Shown here in pieces: positions 36,071 through 48,378 of a stretch of DNA of 64,000 bases. Source of the DNA: Hsuehochloa calcarea (lineage: Eukaryota > Streptophyta > Magnoliopsida > Poales > Poaceae); assembly GCA_036346395.1 (NCBI GenBank), contig CM070596.1:2046001-2110000 (forward strand), given 5' to 3'. The position numbers and the translations under genes are program-made. The notes under the pieces are model-generated. The model did not search any database, was not told where the DNA came from, and saw only the letters and a program-made list of their open reading frames with translations. The number at the start of each line of letters is the position of its first letter. Within the stretch, counting starts at the first letter, position 1.

Positions 36071-36650
36071 AATCGGTATGATCGCAAGTGATAAGCGGTA
36101 TTACCGCAAGTCGGTAATATTGAAATATAGTTGGCGGTACGTATTTTCCATAGAGCATGTTTTGGATATTTTCTTGAAATCCCAAAATCGGTATGACCGC
36201 ATTTGATAAGCGATATTACCGCAGGTCGGTAATACCAGAATCTACATGGCACTATGTATTCTACAGAGAGCATGTTTTGAGGAGTTTTCTTGAAACTTGA
36301 AATCGGTATGACCGCAATTCTTCGGATGTATTTCCGCAAGTCAGAAATACCGGGTTTTACATGGCGGTACGTTATTTCCAGAGAAGGTGTTTTCTTGAGA
36401 TTTTGATCCTCTGGAAATCGGTAATACCGATCTAGCCGAGCGGTGTTACCACAGTGCGATAGTACTGAGTTTTAGTCGGCGGTACGATATTTTCAGAGAG
36501 GGCATTTTTTTCTTGTGATTTCAGTCCTCTAGAAATTAGTAATACCGTTCTAGCCGAAAGCGATGTTACTGCATTGTCTTGATATCTGATTTATAGTTGG
36601 TGGTAGTACCACACCTGACAGTTTCGGCTATATTTTGGTAATGAATGACA
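36071..36650. repeat. 115-bp tandem array, about five units, in an LTR
   Basis: AATCGGTATGACCGC-type unit starts lie at 36071, 36186, 36301, 36416 (AATCGGTAATACCG) and 36534, giving spacings of 115, 115, 115 and 118. Units contain GGTATTACCGC-type short palindromes and GGCGGTACGTATTTTCC. Later units are more diverged. The related fragment at 12500-13297 lacks the array. Confidence 0.9.
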
Positions 36651-37159
36651 ATCGCATTGTGTAACTAACATTTTCCACGAGTTGGATGAATAGGTTATGT
36701 TCCATGGTGATGGAGACTTTGGATGACATCATGAGTTGATTATCATCAAGATAAGGTTCAAGAAAAGGATGTATTATGTGTTGATGCATAACAAGATCTT
36801 GAAGAGGAGATGATCATGAGTTGATCATCAAGTCAAGAGAAGACCCGTCATGTGTTGATGGAGGGCACGTGAAGGATGCATAATGGGTTGTTGTATATCA
36901 AGATAATGATCTGAACTTGAAGTACATATGTGTGTCATCAAGCTTCAAGAGGATACTCAAGGCAAAGGTATAACTAGTTAGGGCTAAGGATGCGTTCCTA
37001 GTTTTTACTGGTCTTTGTGTTTAGTTGGAAGACTGGATTGCTAGTATAAGTATGTTGTACTATTAAGAGGGGTCTTGTCTAGTAGCTTGAGTCTCATCAT
37101 GTGTTGATAGTTCAATCTTGGTTGCTCTAGCTCTTCGTGATATGATACTATTATTTGCG

Positions 37160-37350
37160 AATGTGTTTTGCAAATAGCCGAGATTCATGTATCTATTCCT
37201 TGTAGCATGTGACTATACTTTGCAAATGTGTTTTTCAAATGGTTGAAATCCATGTACCTACTCCTTGTGGCATGATCTAAGTTTGTAAATGTGTTTTACA
37301 AATTGTTGGGATTCATGCATTTTCCCTTGGCATGGTCTAAGATTGCTTGT
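37160..37350. repeat. Three 63-65-bp tandem units in an LTR
   Basis: AATGTGTTTT recurs at 37160, 37225 and 37288, each followed by CAAAT-type text, a GATTCATG or ATCCATG segment and CTTG(T/G)GGCATG. Confidence 0.75.
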
Positions 37351-38278
37351 TGCTATTTCTTTGAACCTAGACCATGGCAGTGGCTCTTTGGAGTTATGTT
37401 TTTTGATTTTATCAAATGTGTTTGAGATCAATCAAATAGGTGAGTTGTATAGCCCTCTGAATAAGCTTTCCATAGAGTCCAAAATCACTCAATTCCAATA
37501 TCGGAGTTAAAAGTTATAACATTTTTACCGAATGAGCATTTAATGCACCCTTTCCGTTGAACATTGGGGGCGATAATACCAGATTTCTACAGTGGTATTA
37601 CTGAATTTGTTGAGTTTTACTATTTTTTTGCTCTCTAACAGCTAGTTTTTGTTGTGGGAGCTATAAATACCAGCTTGGCCGGTTGAGAGACAACTTTTGG
37701 CATTCAATTTCATTCTATTAAGCTAGTGTGAGCTTCTCTTCTCAATTGTGCATGTGTTGCACCTTGTGAACAAGGAGAGGTTTCTAGTTGCATGTGTTGC
37801 ATCTAGAGTTGGATTTTGTATCCACTTGAGCTTGTGCGTTCATTGCGTGGTGAGAGTCAAGCAAGGAGCTCGACTTATTACTTTGGTGTTCTGAAGACAC
37901 CTAGGCGGTGTGTAGGCGTCGTGTTCGATTATCTCTTCAAAGAAGATTGTGAAGAGGCCCAACGTGTTATGAAGGTTGGAGCTCACCTACTTGGAGCGGA
38001 AAGAGCTACCACTAGTGGAATTGATGTGTTTGGCTTAATTAGTGGAGCCGATCTAATTCGTTTGGGTTTACCTCAGCGTGGATTAGGGAGGCAGACAAAT
38101 TTTGAACACCACGGTAAAAGCGTTCTTGTGTCATTGTCGTTTGCTCTTTGGTGATTTACTTTGTAGAAATAAATTGCTTATCGTCTTTGTATGTTTGCTA
38201 TCATTGATATAAACTTAGGTTATTGATGCATTTAGTGAGACTAGTTGTTTTAGGCTTTAATTGTGCAAAACCGATTTG

Positions 38279-38636
38279 ACTTACTCTTCCACATTATAAA
38301 CTCGATTTTAACCAAATGAAATTTATAACCGCCAACTCACCACTCTCAAACCCTAACCCGTGCCACGCGTCCCTCCGCCCGCCTGCCCGCACTCGCCTCC
38401 TCCCTCCTCCCGCGCCACGGCCGCCGACTCCTCCTCCCAAGAAGCAAGAGCCATCGCCTCCTCCGCTTCCTCCATCGCGAGAAAACACAGAGGTGCGGCG
38501 CGGCCCATCTCCTGGCGTTCTTCTGCTCGCTTCAGGCCCAGCCCAACCGCACCACAAACCCACTCTCTCGGTCTCTCCTCTCTACCCCTTCGTCAGGCCC
38601 CCTCCTCCCCCTCCGCAAGCAAACCAAGAGAGACCA
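38279..38636 (+). promoter_or_regulatory. Upstream region and leader of TIM21
   Basis: After the LTR sequence the composition turns sharply GC-rich and pyrimidine-rich (38340-38636), as in grass 5' leaders. It contains AAACCCTAACCC at 38350, a telo-box-like motif common in promoters of plant genes for organelle and translation proteins. The LTR end lies only about 360 bases from the start codon, so the retrotransposon forms part of the promoter surroundings. Confidence 0.5.
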
Positions 38637-41600
38637 ATGGCCTCCCGGATTACCAGGCTGCTCCACCACCAGCACCGCCGCCTCCTCGCCTCCGCCGCGG
38701 AGGTCCCAGCGCGCCACCCTCCTCCGCGCGCTTCCCTTGGCGGCGCCATCTCCAAGGTAACCCAATAACGGAAGATAACCCTAAACCCCCTTGAAGGTGT
38801 TCGACGGAATGCCGACGCCGATCTCAACTCCATTGTCCTTGCCTCCTAGATTTCTTCGCTTTAACTTGGCTCTCCGCGGTCCTGTGATGTCTGGTTAGGG
38901 GCGTCTCTTAAGCTGACCTAACGAACGTTTCATGCTAAATTCTACTTAAGTAGCAATTGTTCCATAGTGTCGTGCTCACTACAATGTATTGAACCGTAAT
39001 CTGTATTGCTAATCTAGTATGCTATTACTGTTTACGCCATCTGCTTGCCTAGAGCCTTCAGCAATGCATGTGTTGTCAGTTGTTACTCTATCTAAAAACT
39101 TGAAAAAACCTATCTCTTCTTATATATGCGATTACCCCTTCGTTGTTTCAACCTCCAAGTGTTTCTGAATTCTGGTCTGTGAGTGCATAGATTCTTTAGG
39201 AGGTTATAGCATTTGTACATACTGTGATGATTGTTTATGAAATATGGCTTGTGGTTTCTGCTCTGGCAATGTCTACTTGGAAATCTGATTTTTTTACCCT
39301 TTCCTCCGTTTTTCAGCAGGATGTTGCAAAGGCGAAGGTCAAAACTCATCTCCGATCTTGAGGCTCGCTATTTTGTTTTACCAAGTCATTATTTATGAAA
39401 ACTTCAAATCTTCTTATGTGTTTTCATCCATATTTCTTATGATCTTCTGGCTATTGTTGCATCTGTGAAACCACTCCTGTTTGTGGTGCTGGATCACACC
39501 ACATCTCCTACGCTTTATAAATTAAGACACTTGGTTTGCTTTAGTTGAACTACAAATTAGCTTTAGAAATAAATTGATAATGCAAATCAGAATAAAGTGT
39601 TCATTGGGATCTCACTCAAAATATTGTATAAGAATCATCCAGTTGTCTTGTCCATTTTATTGATTCAATGTATCCAATTAGGTCCTGTAAAACTTAGATT
39701 GAATTAGAACAAGCGAAGAACACCAGGAAAAGTCAAATATCTTAGCAGCATACTCCATAAGACTTTAACTTATCTTGTTTCTCTCAGCATTACCTAGTAT
39801 TAGTTCTAGCACAACTTTTGTTACAGAAATATACCATACTACCAAAAGTTATGTCTGTACTTGTTCTGTACATACTATCAGTTGAGCAATAACTTGACAT
39901 GGTTACTTTGTATCCTACTTGATGGTGCATATCAATTAGACCCCAAAGGTAATACTAATACATACATGTAACAAAGCATTCCTGTTCAGTAACTTCCTTG
40001 GTCCATAGTTCTACTTTACATCTTGTTGGACTTGAACCACACACATATGCACCTGAATGCCCTAAATTCACTGTACAGTGGTTAATGTAGTAACTAGCCA
40101 CCCACAAATGTCATATGCTACTCAGGATGTTGTTGATTTTCTGTTAACATCTTTTAGGGATAATCTGAATAGAATTGCATGTTATGCTATTGTATCTGCT
40201 GCTTGTCATAATTTGTCTCAAGTTCATTCAATACTTTTTAATTCTTATTATTTTTTGAAACAAGGTTACTTTTCAATTCTATCAGAAGAACTTTCCCACA
40301 AATATAATCTTCTAGTCAGGTTTTTGTTGTTTTTTGTTAACATTTTTAGGTATGACCGAGGATAGAATTGCAATTTCTGCTATTCTATCTACTGTATGTC
40401 ATAATTTAAGTCTCAAGTTCATGAAATATTTTCAATTTTACCAGAAGAATTATTGAAAATAGCTTCCATATACTGTTTTAGTGAACCTTCCTTATGAATG
40501 TACTACCATTGCAATACTACATCAAGTATGAGATACTCTGCCATATAATAAACCTTGTAGAATGAAATGGTTAAGATTGAAAAAGCACAATGTACTATTA
40601 CTCAAAACTCAAAAGGCATTGATAAAACCTTTGCTGTTGGCCTCTCTAGTGAACTAATGATATGCTGAATACCACATATGATTGTTCTGCTTGTACTCTC
40701 CTTCAGTTAAGTTGGATCAGTCCATGCAAATTGCTCTATGTTTTTATTGATCAAATTGATCCTATGGTCAATACTCAGAAGGTGCAAAATAACTATTGAC
40801 TTTTGTGTGCTTTGTTGTTTAATTTGGACCAACAATGCTTTGCAATACTATGCCCACTTTATGTGTGGACTATTGGACCTTATTTAATGCTGATGAGATT
40901 TTCTTTTGGTAAACCTTCCAGCTTCATCTTTAAAAGTTTCAAAGTGGTACATGATCAAGTCAAACACTTCAAGTCCTCTGACAACGCATTATGAGTGCCG
41001 CAAAGTATTTCCTTCTTTATTAAGACCATCTGCATCTTACTCCACACAAGCTTCAGACCAAAACCCAAAAGAGGTACGTGCTAGCTAGTTCTGTTTATTG
41101 ATTTACATTATTTAACGTTTTGTTCTTCAGTTCTTGTTCCTGCTTGTTTTGATCCTTTCTTGGTATAATTTTAGGGAGTATTATCCATTTTTTTGAACAT
41201 GCTACTATGAATTGTTTAAGTGCAATATAGAAATTATTAATCATGTCACCTTGTGACCATCTGCAGTTGTGAGCACTTGTGCATACACACATGAGCTTGA
41301 CTAGTTTTTTTCCTTCATTTCCATAGACCATAAGATCAAAATCTGTTGGAATCCGTCCATCGGGAAACTGCTGCTTCATTATTGATGAATGTATGTGCAT
41401 TAGCCCCCATAATGTGGTTTTGAACAGAGAAAATATTGTTAGGAATTATTCAAATGCTGTCAGAATGGGGTGATGTTGCTTATACTGAAAAGGTTCTGTT
41501 TGATTGGTTATATCTGTAGAGGTAATTGCTAGGTGCTCTAGTCATCTTGTGGGTACATAATCTCAACGTTCTCATATGAGGTAACCCAATCATGCTCTTC

Positions 41601-44600
41601 ATTTTACTTAAGCCAAATTCCTTGAGAAGGCATGACCGCATGAGTTAGTGATTTAATAGGGCAAACCAAGACTTAAGAGTTTATTGAAAGTGTTGAGTCT
41701 TGTCTGTTGTCTTCTTGATATCCATTGACAGCGTATTGCTGGAGAAGAGTTTTGAGTCAGAGAATTGTAGCTCCCCTCAACAATATTAATCACGTAACAC
41801 CTTGTTGTCAGTTTTCTAGGTCTCTTGTTCTGTATATCTTGATTCGAACTATAAATTCTTGGCAAACTATTTTTATGGTTTTATTAGTTGTTTTCTGTTT
41901 CCTATTTTGCGAATTTTTATTACAGTACAAGCCAATGCTGGATCATGTTTTTTTTAATTGCTTATAGAAGACTTACCTCTTTATCCTCAGGAGAGAAAAG
42001 ACTTGTCAACTGTTGAAGATCCCTTTGATGCCCCTACCTATAATATACCTGAGAAGCCAATGACATTTGCTGAAGGGGCTTCTTACAGTTTTGTAATACT
42101 TGCGGGACTTGGAATTGCAGCGTTGGCTGGATATGCTGTTTTCAAAGAGCTTATATTTGAACCAAAAGAGTAAGCCTTTTGCATTCACTGTTAATTGTTC
42201 TGATTGATACGAGCAGTCTTTCTTCATATTAAAATACTTAATACTATCTCTGTGAATGGACAAATCTACTGTAGTTAATATTGTGTGTAATGTGGAAGCT
42301 ATTTTCTACTAACTTAAATACACATTTTTTTAATCTGGATGCATCTTGGTCTCTTTATGACCCACATGTGTATGCTATTTGTTCCCTTGGTTCCAAGGAT
42401 CAAAAGACCGGGTGGTTACCAGTCTCCCTGTTTGGTATTTCTTTTTCGTTTATATATATTTTTCCTCAAAATATTGTGTTTCTTTGGTGTTCTATAAGCA
42501 TTAACATCAAGGTTTCATCAACCGGCCGGTTACCGCCGTTTTTTTGCCCCTGTGGTTCCATGCCACTCCCCATCACTTGGTTGAGCCACTAAATGCTCCA
42601 AACTTACAGAAAATCATGTGCTCTCCCATCAGTAAGCTACAAACTTTTCCTATTATGTCGTAGTATAGTGTCATAACAAGCTTTCTGGTTTGCATCTTGT
42701 GTCATACTTATTAACCTGGTTTGCTCCTATGCATGGCACTTGGGTTCTGCCTGAAGCTGACCAAGAAATAGAATTTGTGCACATTATAACTTCGTTGTCA
42801 GTCGTCGCATGTTTGTTGATAATCCTGCCTGATTCACTGAATTTGTTTTGCCCCCTGTTTGAACACCTCAATCTCTTTTCTACATCATATGGTTGTTCTT
42901 GTTGCTTTTTGGCTAAAGTTCTCTCTGTGGTTTATCACATTATTTTTTTCTGGAAAACGCCTGTGTTATTACCATGCAATCTGAAAGCGAGATTTGCTAA
43001 TGTTGCACTGTTGTTACCATCCTGCAGGTACAAGATTTTTGGGAAAGCTCTAGCAAGAGTTCAGAATGATAGTCAGGTTTGTGGGTGTTAGTGTTATTTC
43101 TATTTTTTCCTGTATATATTATTGTAGCTTTCCTCTCTTAGTAAACTTTGTATTTTTCACATGTTTTATCAGGTCACAGCGAAAATTGGGTACCCTATTA
43201 CTGGATATGGTCATGAAAGCAGAAACCGTGCAGCTCGGCAGCGCATTCAAAACAAGGTTTGGACAGATGAGGATGGTGTTGAACATGTGGAGGTAGTATA
43301 TATTCCTTTCTCTGTTGCTGTCTGCTTCGATTATGCTGTTTTACTTGCACCTCAGGTTTAGTGTAGAAAAGTCAATAAAAAGGAACAAGTTTACTGTAGA
43401 CAGTTAGTGGTACACTTGCTCTATGACAGTATTAGCAGCATATGGCAATGAGCCAGTGACTTCCTTTAACCAAGAGCGAGTTTGCGAATGATTACATAGG
43501 GAGAGGAACTGAGACGAGAGCAAACAGGCTTCTTTACTAAAAAGAATCTTGAGTCCGTGCCAACAGTAATACTTACAAGCAGTGTTCCCCAAACTGTTTT
43601 GGGGGTAAATGGATGGTTCCAGTTTTCACCCAGAAACGGCGGTTTCAGCCCCCCCACCCCCAAACCGGTTCACTTTATTTGAGAATTTTGAATTTGAACT
43701 TTTTTTTTTGAAGATTTGAAGTTTGGAATAGATACTAGAGGCAATTGTAAGCATTTTGGGGGTAGAAGATGATTCGAATGGGGGAGGGGGGGATTAAGAG
43801 GTTGAATGATGCCTTTTGTAGTATATTCTAGATTGTGTGACAGTTTTTCTCTGTACATTTTTGTTCAATGAATTGGAATCCAACTGTAGGGAGAGAATGA
43901 TGATGTGCTGCTCTCTTAAGCCTCCTTTTGCACTCAGCTTTAATAGGGATTAAAGATGTGCTTTCAGGTGATGCTTTGCTAATTGGGAAAAGGGGCATTA
44001 GGATAGCATTTGATACGAAATGGTATAGTTTGCATGGTTGTGTCGCACACCTAGAGTTGGGACTTGGGCCGTGCTTTTTCGGGCCGGGTCCAGGCCCAGT
44101 CGACACAACACGGTCTAAGCACGGCACGACACGTGGTGGACCAGGCTGGCACGGCACGAATGGCGGGCCGGGTTGGGCCTGAGAATGCGGCCCGTTGGGT
44201 GGCACGACACAGCACGACCAGTTGGACCGTGCTTAGGACGGCACAACACGAAATAGACCCAACTTCCCGTTCTAGCCCAATCCCTCCCCCTCGGCCTGGC
44301 CCAATCACTCCCCCACCCTAGCCTGGCCTAAGAAATCACCCCCTCTGCCACCCGGTCTGGCCAGAAATCACCCCCCTCTGCCCCAACCCCTATCCCCAAC
44401 CCCTTCTCCCGAGCCCCAGCTCCCAAATTCCCAATCCCTAATTACATTCCCTGATTCTCCTCCCTCCCTCTCCCTCTCCCTCCCCACTCACTGTCACCCT
44501 CCCTCTCCCTCCCCACGCGCTGCCGCTCTCCCTCCAGCCACCTCCTCGTCGCCGTCCTTCTCACTCCTTTCGCAAGCGTGCGGCGCGGCTGAGGTGGGTG

Positions 44601-45087
44601 GAGTTCTTAATCGGTGTGCAGGAGGAGAAGGCTATGGCGAGGGGGAGTGGGCGTAGATAGCGCACGCGTGTCTTTGTTTTCTGGTAGCCTTGGTATCGTC
44701 TTTTCAGTGTCTATAGTTATTTAGGGCTGGACTTGGGCCGGCACGGTCCCAGCACAGCTGGCTTTGGGCCATGCATAGGCCTGATCGGAGACGAGGTGGG
44801 CCAGCACAGCACGACACGACGTGGCCCGAAGCACGGCGAGCCTGTGCCGTGCCGCACGGCCCAGTACCCACCACTATGCATACCTCTGAACTTGGCTGAT
44901 CACTTGAAATTCACATACATCATTGCAGGTAGCCTTTTATATTCGAGGGCCGCATGGTGCTGGGAAGGTGTTTTCAGAGATGTTCAAAGATAACTCTGAC
45001 AGGACATGGAAGTTCACATACCTTATTGTTGAGATTCTGTCACCGCATCATGCACAACTAATGTTAGAATCTTACGTACCAGCATAA
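38637..45087 (+). CDS. TIM21: Mitochondrial inner membrane import subunit TIM21
   Basis: The protein belongs to the TIM21 family, a subunit of the TIM23 presequence translocase that links it with the outer-membrane TOM complex. Exon 1 (38637-38756) encodes an arginine-rich, serine-bearing presequence of 40 residues. A middle exon ends at 41073 and reads HYECRKVFPSLLRPSASYST; its start is uncertain (about 40921 or later). Exons 41991-42169, 43028-43076, 43173-43292 and 44929-45087 join in frame with GT-AG introns. They encode a membrane segment (SFVILAGLGIAALAGYAVF), the conserved KIFGKALARVQNDSQVTAKI stretch, GYGHESRNRAARQRI and the ending QLMLESYVPA. A very short exon at 39317-39337 is possible but its phase does not fit my middle exon. 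The last intron carries a hAT element. Confidence 0.9.
41459..41494. repeat. 36-bp sequence shared exactly with 55901-55936
   Basis: The 36 bases starting GTCAGAATGGGGTGATG in an intron of TIM21 are identical, in the same orientation, to those at 55901-55936 upstream of the isopropylmalate dehydratase gene. The flanks do not match. Confidence 0.9.
44052..44876. mobile_element. Non-autonomous hAT element, 825 bp, in the last TIM21 intron
   Basis: Terminal inverted repeats are TAGAGTTGGGACTTGGGCC at the left and TAGTGGTGGGTACTGGGCC (reverse complement) at the right. The flanking 8-mers are CGCACACC (44044-44051) and TGCATACC (44877-44884), which differ by two C/T changes and fit an old 8-bp hAT target duplication. 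The inside is full of GGCACGGCACGA-type subterminal repeats and a CT-rich core, with no transposase. A second copy lies at 56670-57363 in the opposite orientation. Confidence 0.88.
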
Positions 45088-45640
45088 GGATGCAGGAGAC
45101 AAAAGCAGTTAGCAGTGACAAAATTGTTGTAAGGTCCATGCCCCACTTTTTTTTTTATCCTATGTGTACATCTCTCATATTTAATACCCATCCTTTGGTG
45201 ACAAAAGTTTTGAATTTTGATCTCCCCCAAAAAGCATAAGTAGGAGGAAGATGGACTACAGAGTCTGAGCATTTCTGGTATCTTCGATACGTTGTATCAT
45301 GAAAGAAATGACCTTAATGTTACTTTGTTTCGCTGAAGTCATTAACTCCTTAATAGAGTAATAGACACATGCATGGCTCCGATAGTTAAGTGTTCTATGG
45401 TTGATCTGTACTTGGGAATTAAGGGAAATTTGTTCTTTTTTTCTTCTTCATACAAGTCTCTACATTACAGTCAAAAGTATGACTAGTTGTGTTGCTAAAA
45501 GAGCATCATACTTCGGAGAGACTTTGCAGGCAAGTGCCAGCCTTTGCATGATCTTGACTGTTACCCTGCCCCCATTGATCTGAGGCCACTTCTGGTCTCT
45601 GGGTCTTATATCAGGCACATCGATCCCGTTTCTTATACTC
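45088..45640. other. TIM21 3' flank
   Basis: It contains the probable 3' untranslated region of TIM21 and ordinary AT-rich sequence. I see no certain polyadenylation signal. Confidence 0.4.
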
Positions 45641-45649
45641 GCTGTGGTC

Positions 45650-45890
45650 ACAAAAGAATATCGTTTTTTCGTGTCGACGACACGGTCAGTCTCTAAAATG
45701 TAATTTTGATCATAAATTTCTATTGTAATAAATTTGTAAAATCTAATAAAATTATAATTTTATAAAAGTTATTTTCGAGACAAATCTATATCCAAAATAT
45801 TTTTAGAAATTATCTTTTATGTGTTCAATCCAAAATATATATTTTTTAAAAAATATGACCGCACGTGCTCCAAAAACTAACTACATGGGG
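45650..45890. mobile_element. MITE-like AT-rich element
   Basis: The text CTCTAAAATGTAATTTTGA, AATTTCTATTGTAATAAATT and AAAATTATAATTTTATAAAA has the texture of a common grass Stowaway-type MITE interior. Clear terminal repeats and a target duplication are not visible, so the call and limits are tentative. Confidence 0.4.
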
Positions 45891-46579
45891 CTAGTAATGG
45901 AGTATGTCATTAGTCATCTACAATGAAACGACAAATCCCAGTGCAGATTCTTCGCTCTTTTAAGACTTTTGGTGTTCGGCTTAGCAGGGCTCCTAATCAA
46001 TCCTTTCACCGTCAACCCGACCTCTACTTGCATGAGCCTTTGCAGATGTTGCTTTCATCATCTGTTAGATAGATCAGCATGCCTGATTGGAGCGAAGCTA
46101 GTATTATATACTGCAGCATGCAGAGCCTATATTTCAAACACTTGTGTAATGATCGATGGCTCTGCAGTAATTAAATTTCTCTCATCGTCTACTTTGAATT
46201 ACCACGTAGGTAGGCCTTTGCTGGTGCTAAAATAATTTCTGTAGCATTTTATTTTCTCTAGTATTTTTTAGACGGATTTTGTCTAGTATTTTTTAAGAGC
46301 AGTCAACTCAAACATCTTCAAGTTATATGCACCACACGGCCAACAAATACTACTACTTATCATCTGCTTCCTGACATGAGGCTAAATAAAAGCCCAAGAA
46401 AAACACAGGAAAGAAACGCTTAACCAACTAAAAGCCCAACTCAAAAAGCCCAACTCACTCACTCTTTCCTGCGGCCCAGCCCGCAAAATGGACCTCGTCG
46501 CCTCGCCTCCTCCCATTCCCATTCCCAGTGCGAGCCAAGCCAAGTCGGATAAGCCGCGCCGGCGCCGCACGCCATCGCC
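45891..46579. promoter_or_regulatory. Upstream region of LPA2
   Basis: AT-rich intergenic sequence turning GC-rich from about 46460, the probable leader of the gene at 46580. The start codon lies in GCCATGG, a strong context. No further element is certain. Confidence 0.4.
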
Positions 46580-48233
46580 ATGGCCATCGCCTCCACCTCC
46601 ACCGCGTTCCTCCTCTACCCCGGCCTAGGGCGCGGTCACATCCTCTTCCGCGCCCTCGCGGCCTCGGGATCGGGGGGCAAGAGGAAGTCCAAGAAGTCCA
46701 AGAGCAGCAGCAGCAGCAGCAGCAAGGGAGCCAACCACGACGGCAGCAAGGGCAAGGACAAGTCGCTGGAGCCGCCGCCTCCCGTGGTCCGCCGCGCTCC
46801 GGCCGGCAGCGCGTCGGTCTTCCGGCAGCAGCCGGAGGCGGCTTCCAGGCCCGGCGGGAAGGGGCCGACGGAGGAGGAGCTGCGGCAGCGGCAGGCCAAC
46901 GAGAACGCCTTCCTCCTCGCCTGGCTGGGGCTCGGAGTGGTCATCCTCCTCGAGGGCCTCGCGCTCGCCGCCTCCGGTAATCCACTGGCGATTTCGTTAC
47001 AAACTTGCAATGCAGTCTCCATCTAAAGGGGTGAATTGTACTGACTACCGAGGTGTCCGAGTGAACTTTGTGTGGTTGTGTGAATATAAGCTTGTGAATT
47101 GCTTCGGGGCGATTTGGATTTTGGACATTGCTTATGGTGATGGTGAATTTAGGTGGTGCCGTGCAGTGAAAGGCAGTGTTAGATGAGAGTGCCGTATGTT
47201 ACGAAATTGTAGCTCTTTAATAACGTTAACCGAGTGAGTGAACGTCTCTAGGAGTTCCCGAGCTTTCTCTGTTCTCGCTGTTGCTCATGATGATAGAGGT
47301 GGTAGTGTGTGGTACGTCGACACAATCAAAAGGTGAAAATTTTCTGGCCCTATATTAGACTTGGGGGCATTAGCATGTGAGGCCATAGTATGTTTTTTGA
47401 GTAGCAATGCTAAGGGATGCTCCACGTGCCCGATTAATGAACCTGATTGGTTCGGACTTCGGGTCTTCACACTGGGGCTATGTTGGCCGCAGGAGAAGTT
47501 CAAGAAGAGCACACGCACACGACGGCAGAATATTGGGCTTTAGGAGCTGTAAGGGGTGCCCAGGAGATATAGCATATATAGCAAAATGGAGAGGGGCGCA
47601 CAAGGGAGGGAGCAGAAACTCTTTGTAACCATAAATAGCATACTCTTTGTAGCCATAACTAGAGGGGTGCACAAGGGGGTGCATATATAGCATATCCTTT
47701 GTTTATGTTTTATGGTTGACCTGAGGGAATGAACAGCACTAGTTTCTAATTAACACTGAACCAAAAAGATATCACATTCCAATTATCAGGACATTGGACA
47801 CTTTCAAGTGGAATACAATGGTGAAGAATCATCCTAACTTTGCAAGTGTTAGATGCAATTTCCATGCTTACCATGATACGTTGAAGTAATTGATGATGTT
47901 AACTGAATTGAAGTGTAGCGTGATGCTGAGTGATGTGTAAAACTAGAAAAAGCCATCAGCCTTGCTCGTACTAAATGAGCCAAGTAATCATGTTCCAACC
48001 TATTACTAAATTGCTAAGGACGATCAGGACTTTAGTACTGTAGAATTTTTGAGCCAAGTAATTATGTTTGAACCTTCCTTACATGCCATGCAGGTTTTCT
48101 TCCAGAGGAATGGGACAACTTTTTTGTCAAGTTCCTTTATCCATCGTTCACTCCAACAGTAGTCTTGTTTTTGGGGGGCACGGTTGGATATAGTATCTTC
48201 AAGTACTTTGAAGGCGAAAAAAGCAAAAGCTAG
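46580..48233 (+). CDS. LPA2: LPA2-like photosystem II assembly protein, chloroplast
   Basis: Two exons (46580-46976 and 48094-48233) join across a phase-1 GT-AG intron to give 178 residues. The protein matches the LOW PSII ACCUMULATION 2 family, thylakoid proteins required for normal build-up of photosystem II and linked to CP43 assembly. The first ~27 residues (AIASTSTAFLLYPGLGRG) look like a chloroplast transit peptide. A lysine/serine-rich stretch follows, with seven serines in a row from an AGC repeat. Two membrane helices (about residues 109-131 and 153-171) surround the conserved EEWDNFFVKFLYPSFTPTV segment encoded by exon 2. An AHDG-rich low-complexity linker sits between residues 34 and 62. 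The gene converges on the isopropylmalate dehydratase gene; a TIR transposon starts 146 bases after the stop. Confidence 0.9.
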
Positions 48234-48378
48234 ATGACATCGCACAGGTGAGACTCAGATATTACCATCTTGTGAATTTCTATCCTTTACTTCTCCTAAT
48301 TTTGTTCACACTTTAACCTCTAGCTTGTGATATGCTTTATTTCTCTAGATAAGAAAGAATGTAAGCTTATTTTTTATA

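Larger units (their letters stand above)
33732..38278 (+). mobile_element. LTR retrotransposon family A, non-coding, internally deleted
   Basis: The sequence GAATCTAGACCCACCATTA starts both at 33732 (with its TGA prefix) and at 35464. The first copy matches the second for about 175 bases and then gives way to AT-rich interior sequence with CAAAAGGGGGA-type tracts (35060, 35165), as seen in the 3' interior of SIRE/Maximus-like Copia elements. A polypurine tract (AAAAGGGGGGAT) directly precedes the 35464 copy, which fits a 3' LTR. The LTR carries a 115-bp array, a 64-bp triple repeat and a TATA-like CTATAAATACC at about 37660. ACTTA stands at 33727-33731 and at 38279-38283, a possible target duplication. 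No pol coding sequence remains. Confidence 0.65.

Noticed and set aside
36071..36650. CRISPR-like array
   Set aside because: The units are directly tandem without unique spacers, lie in an LTR, and the genome is a plant's.
46528..46980. 150-residue frame overlapping LPA2 exon 1
   Set aside because: It is an out-of-frame shadow of a recognised exon with arginine-rich low complexity.
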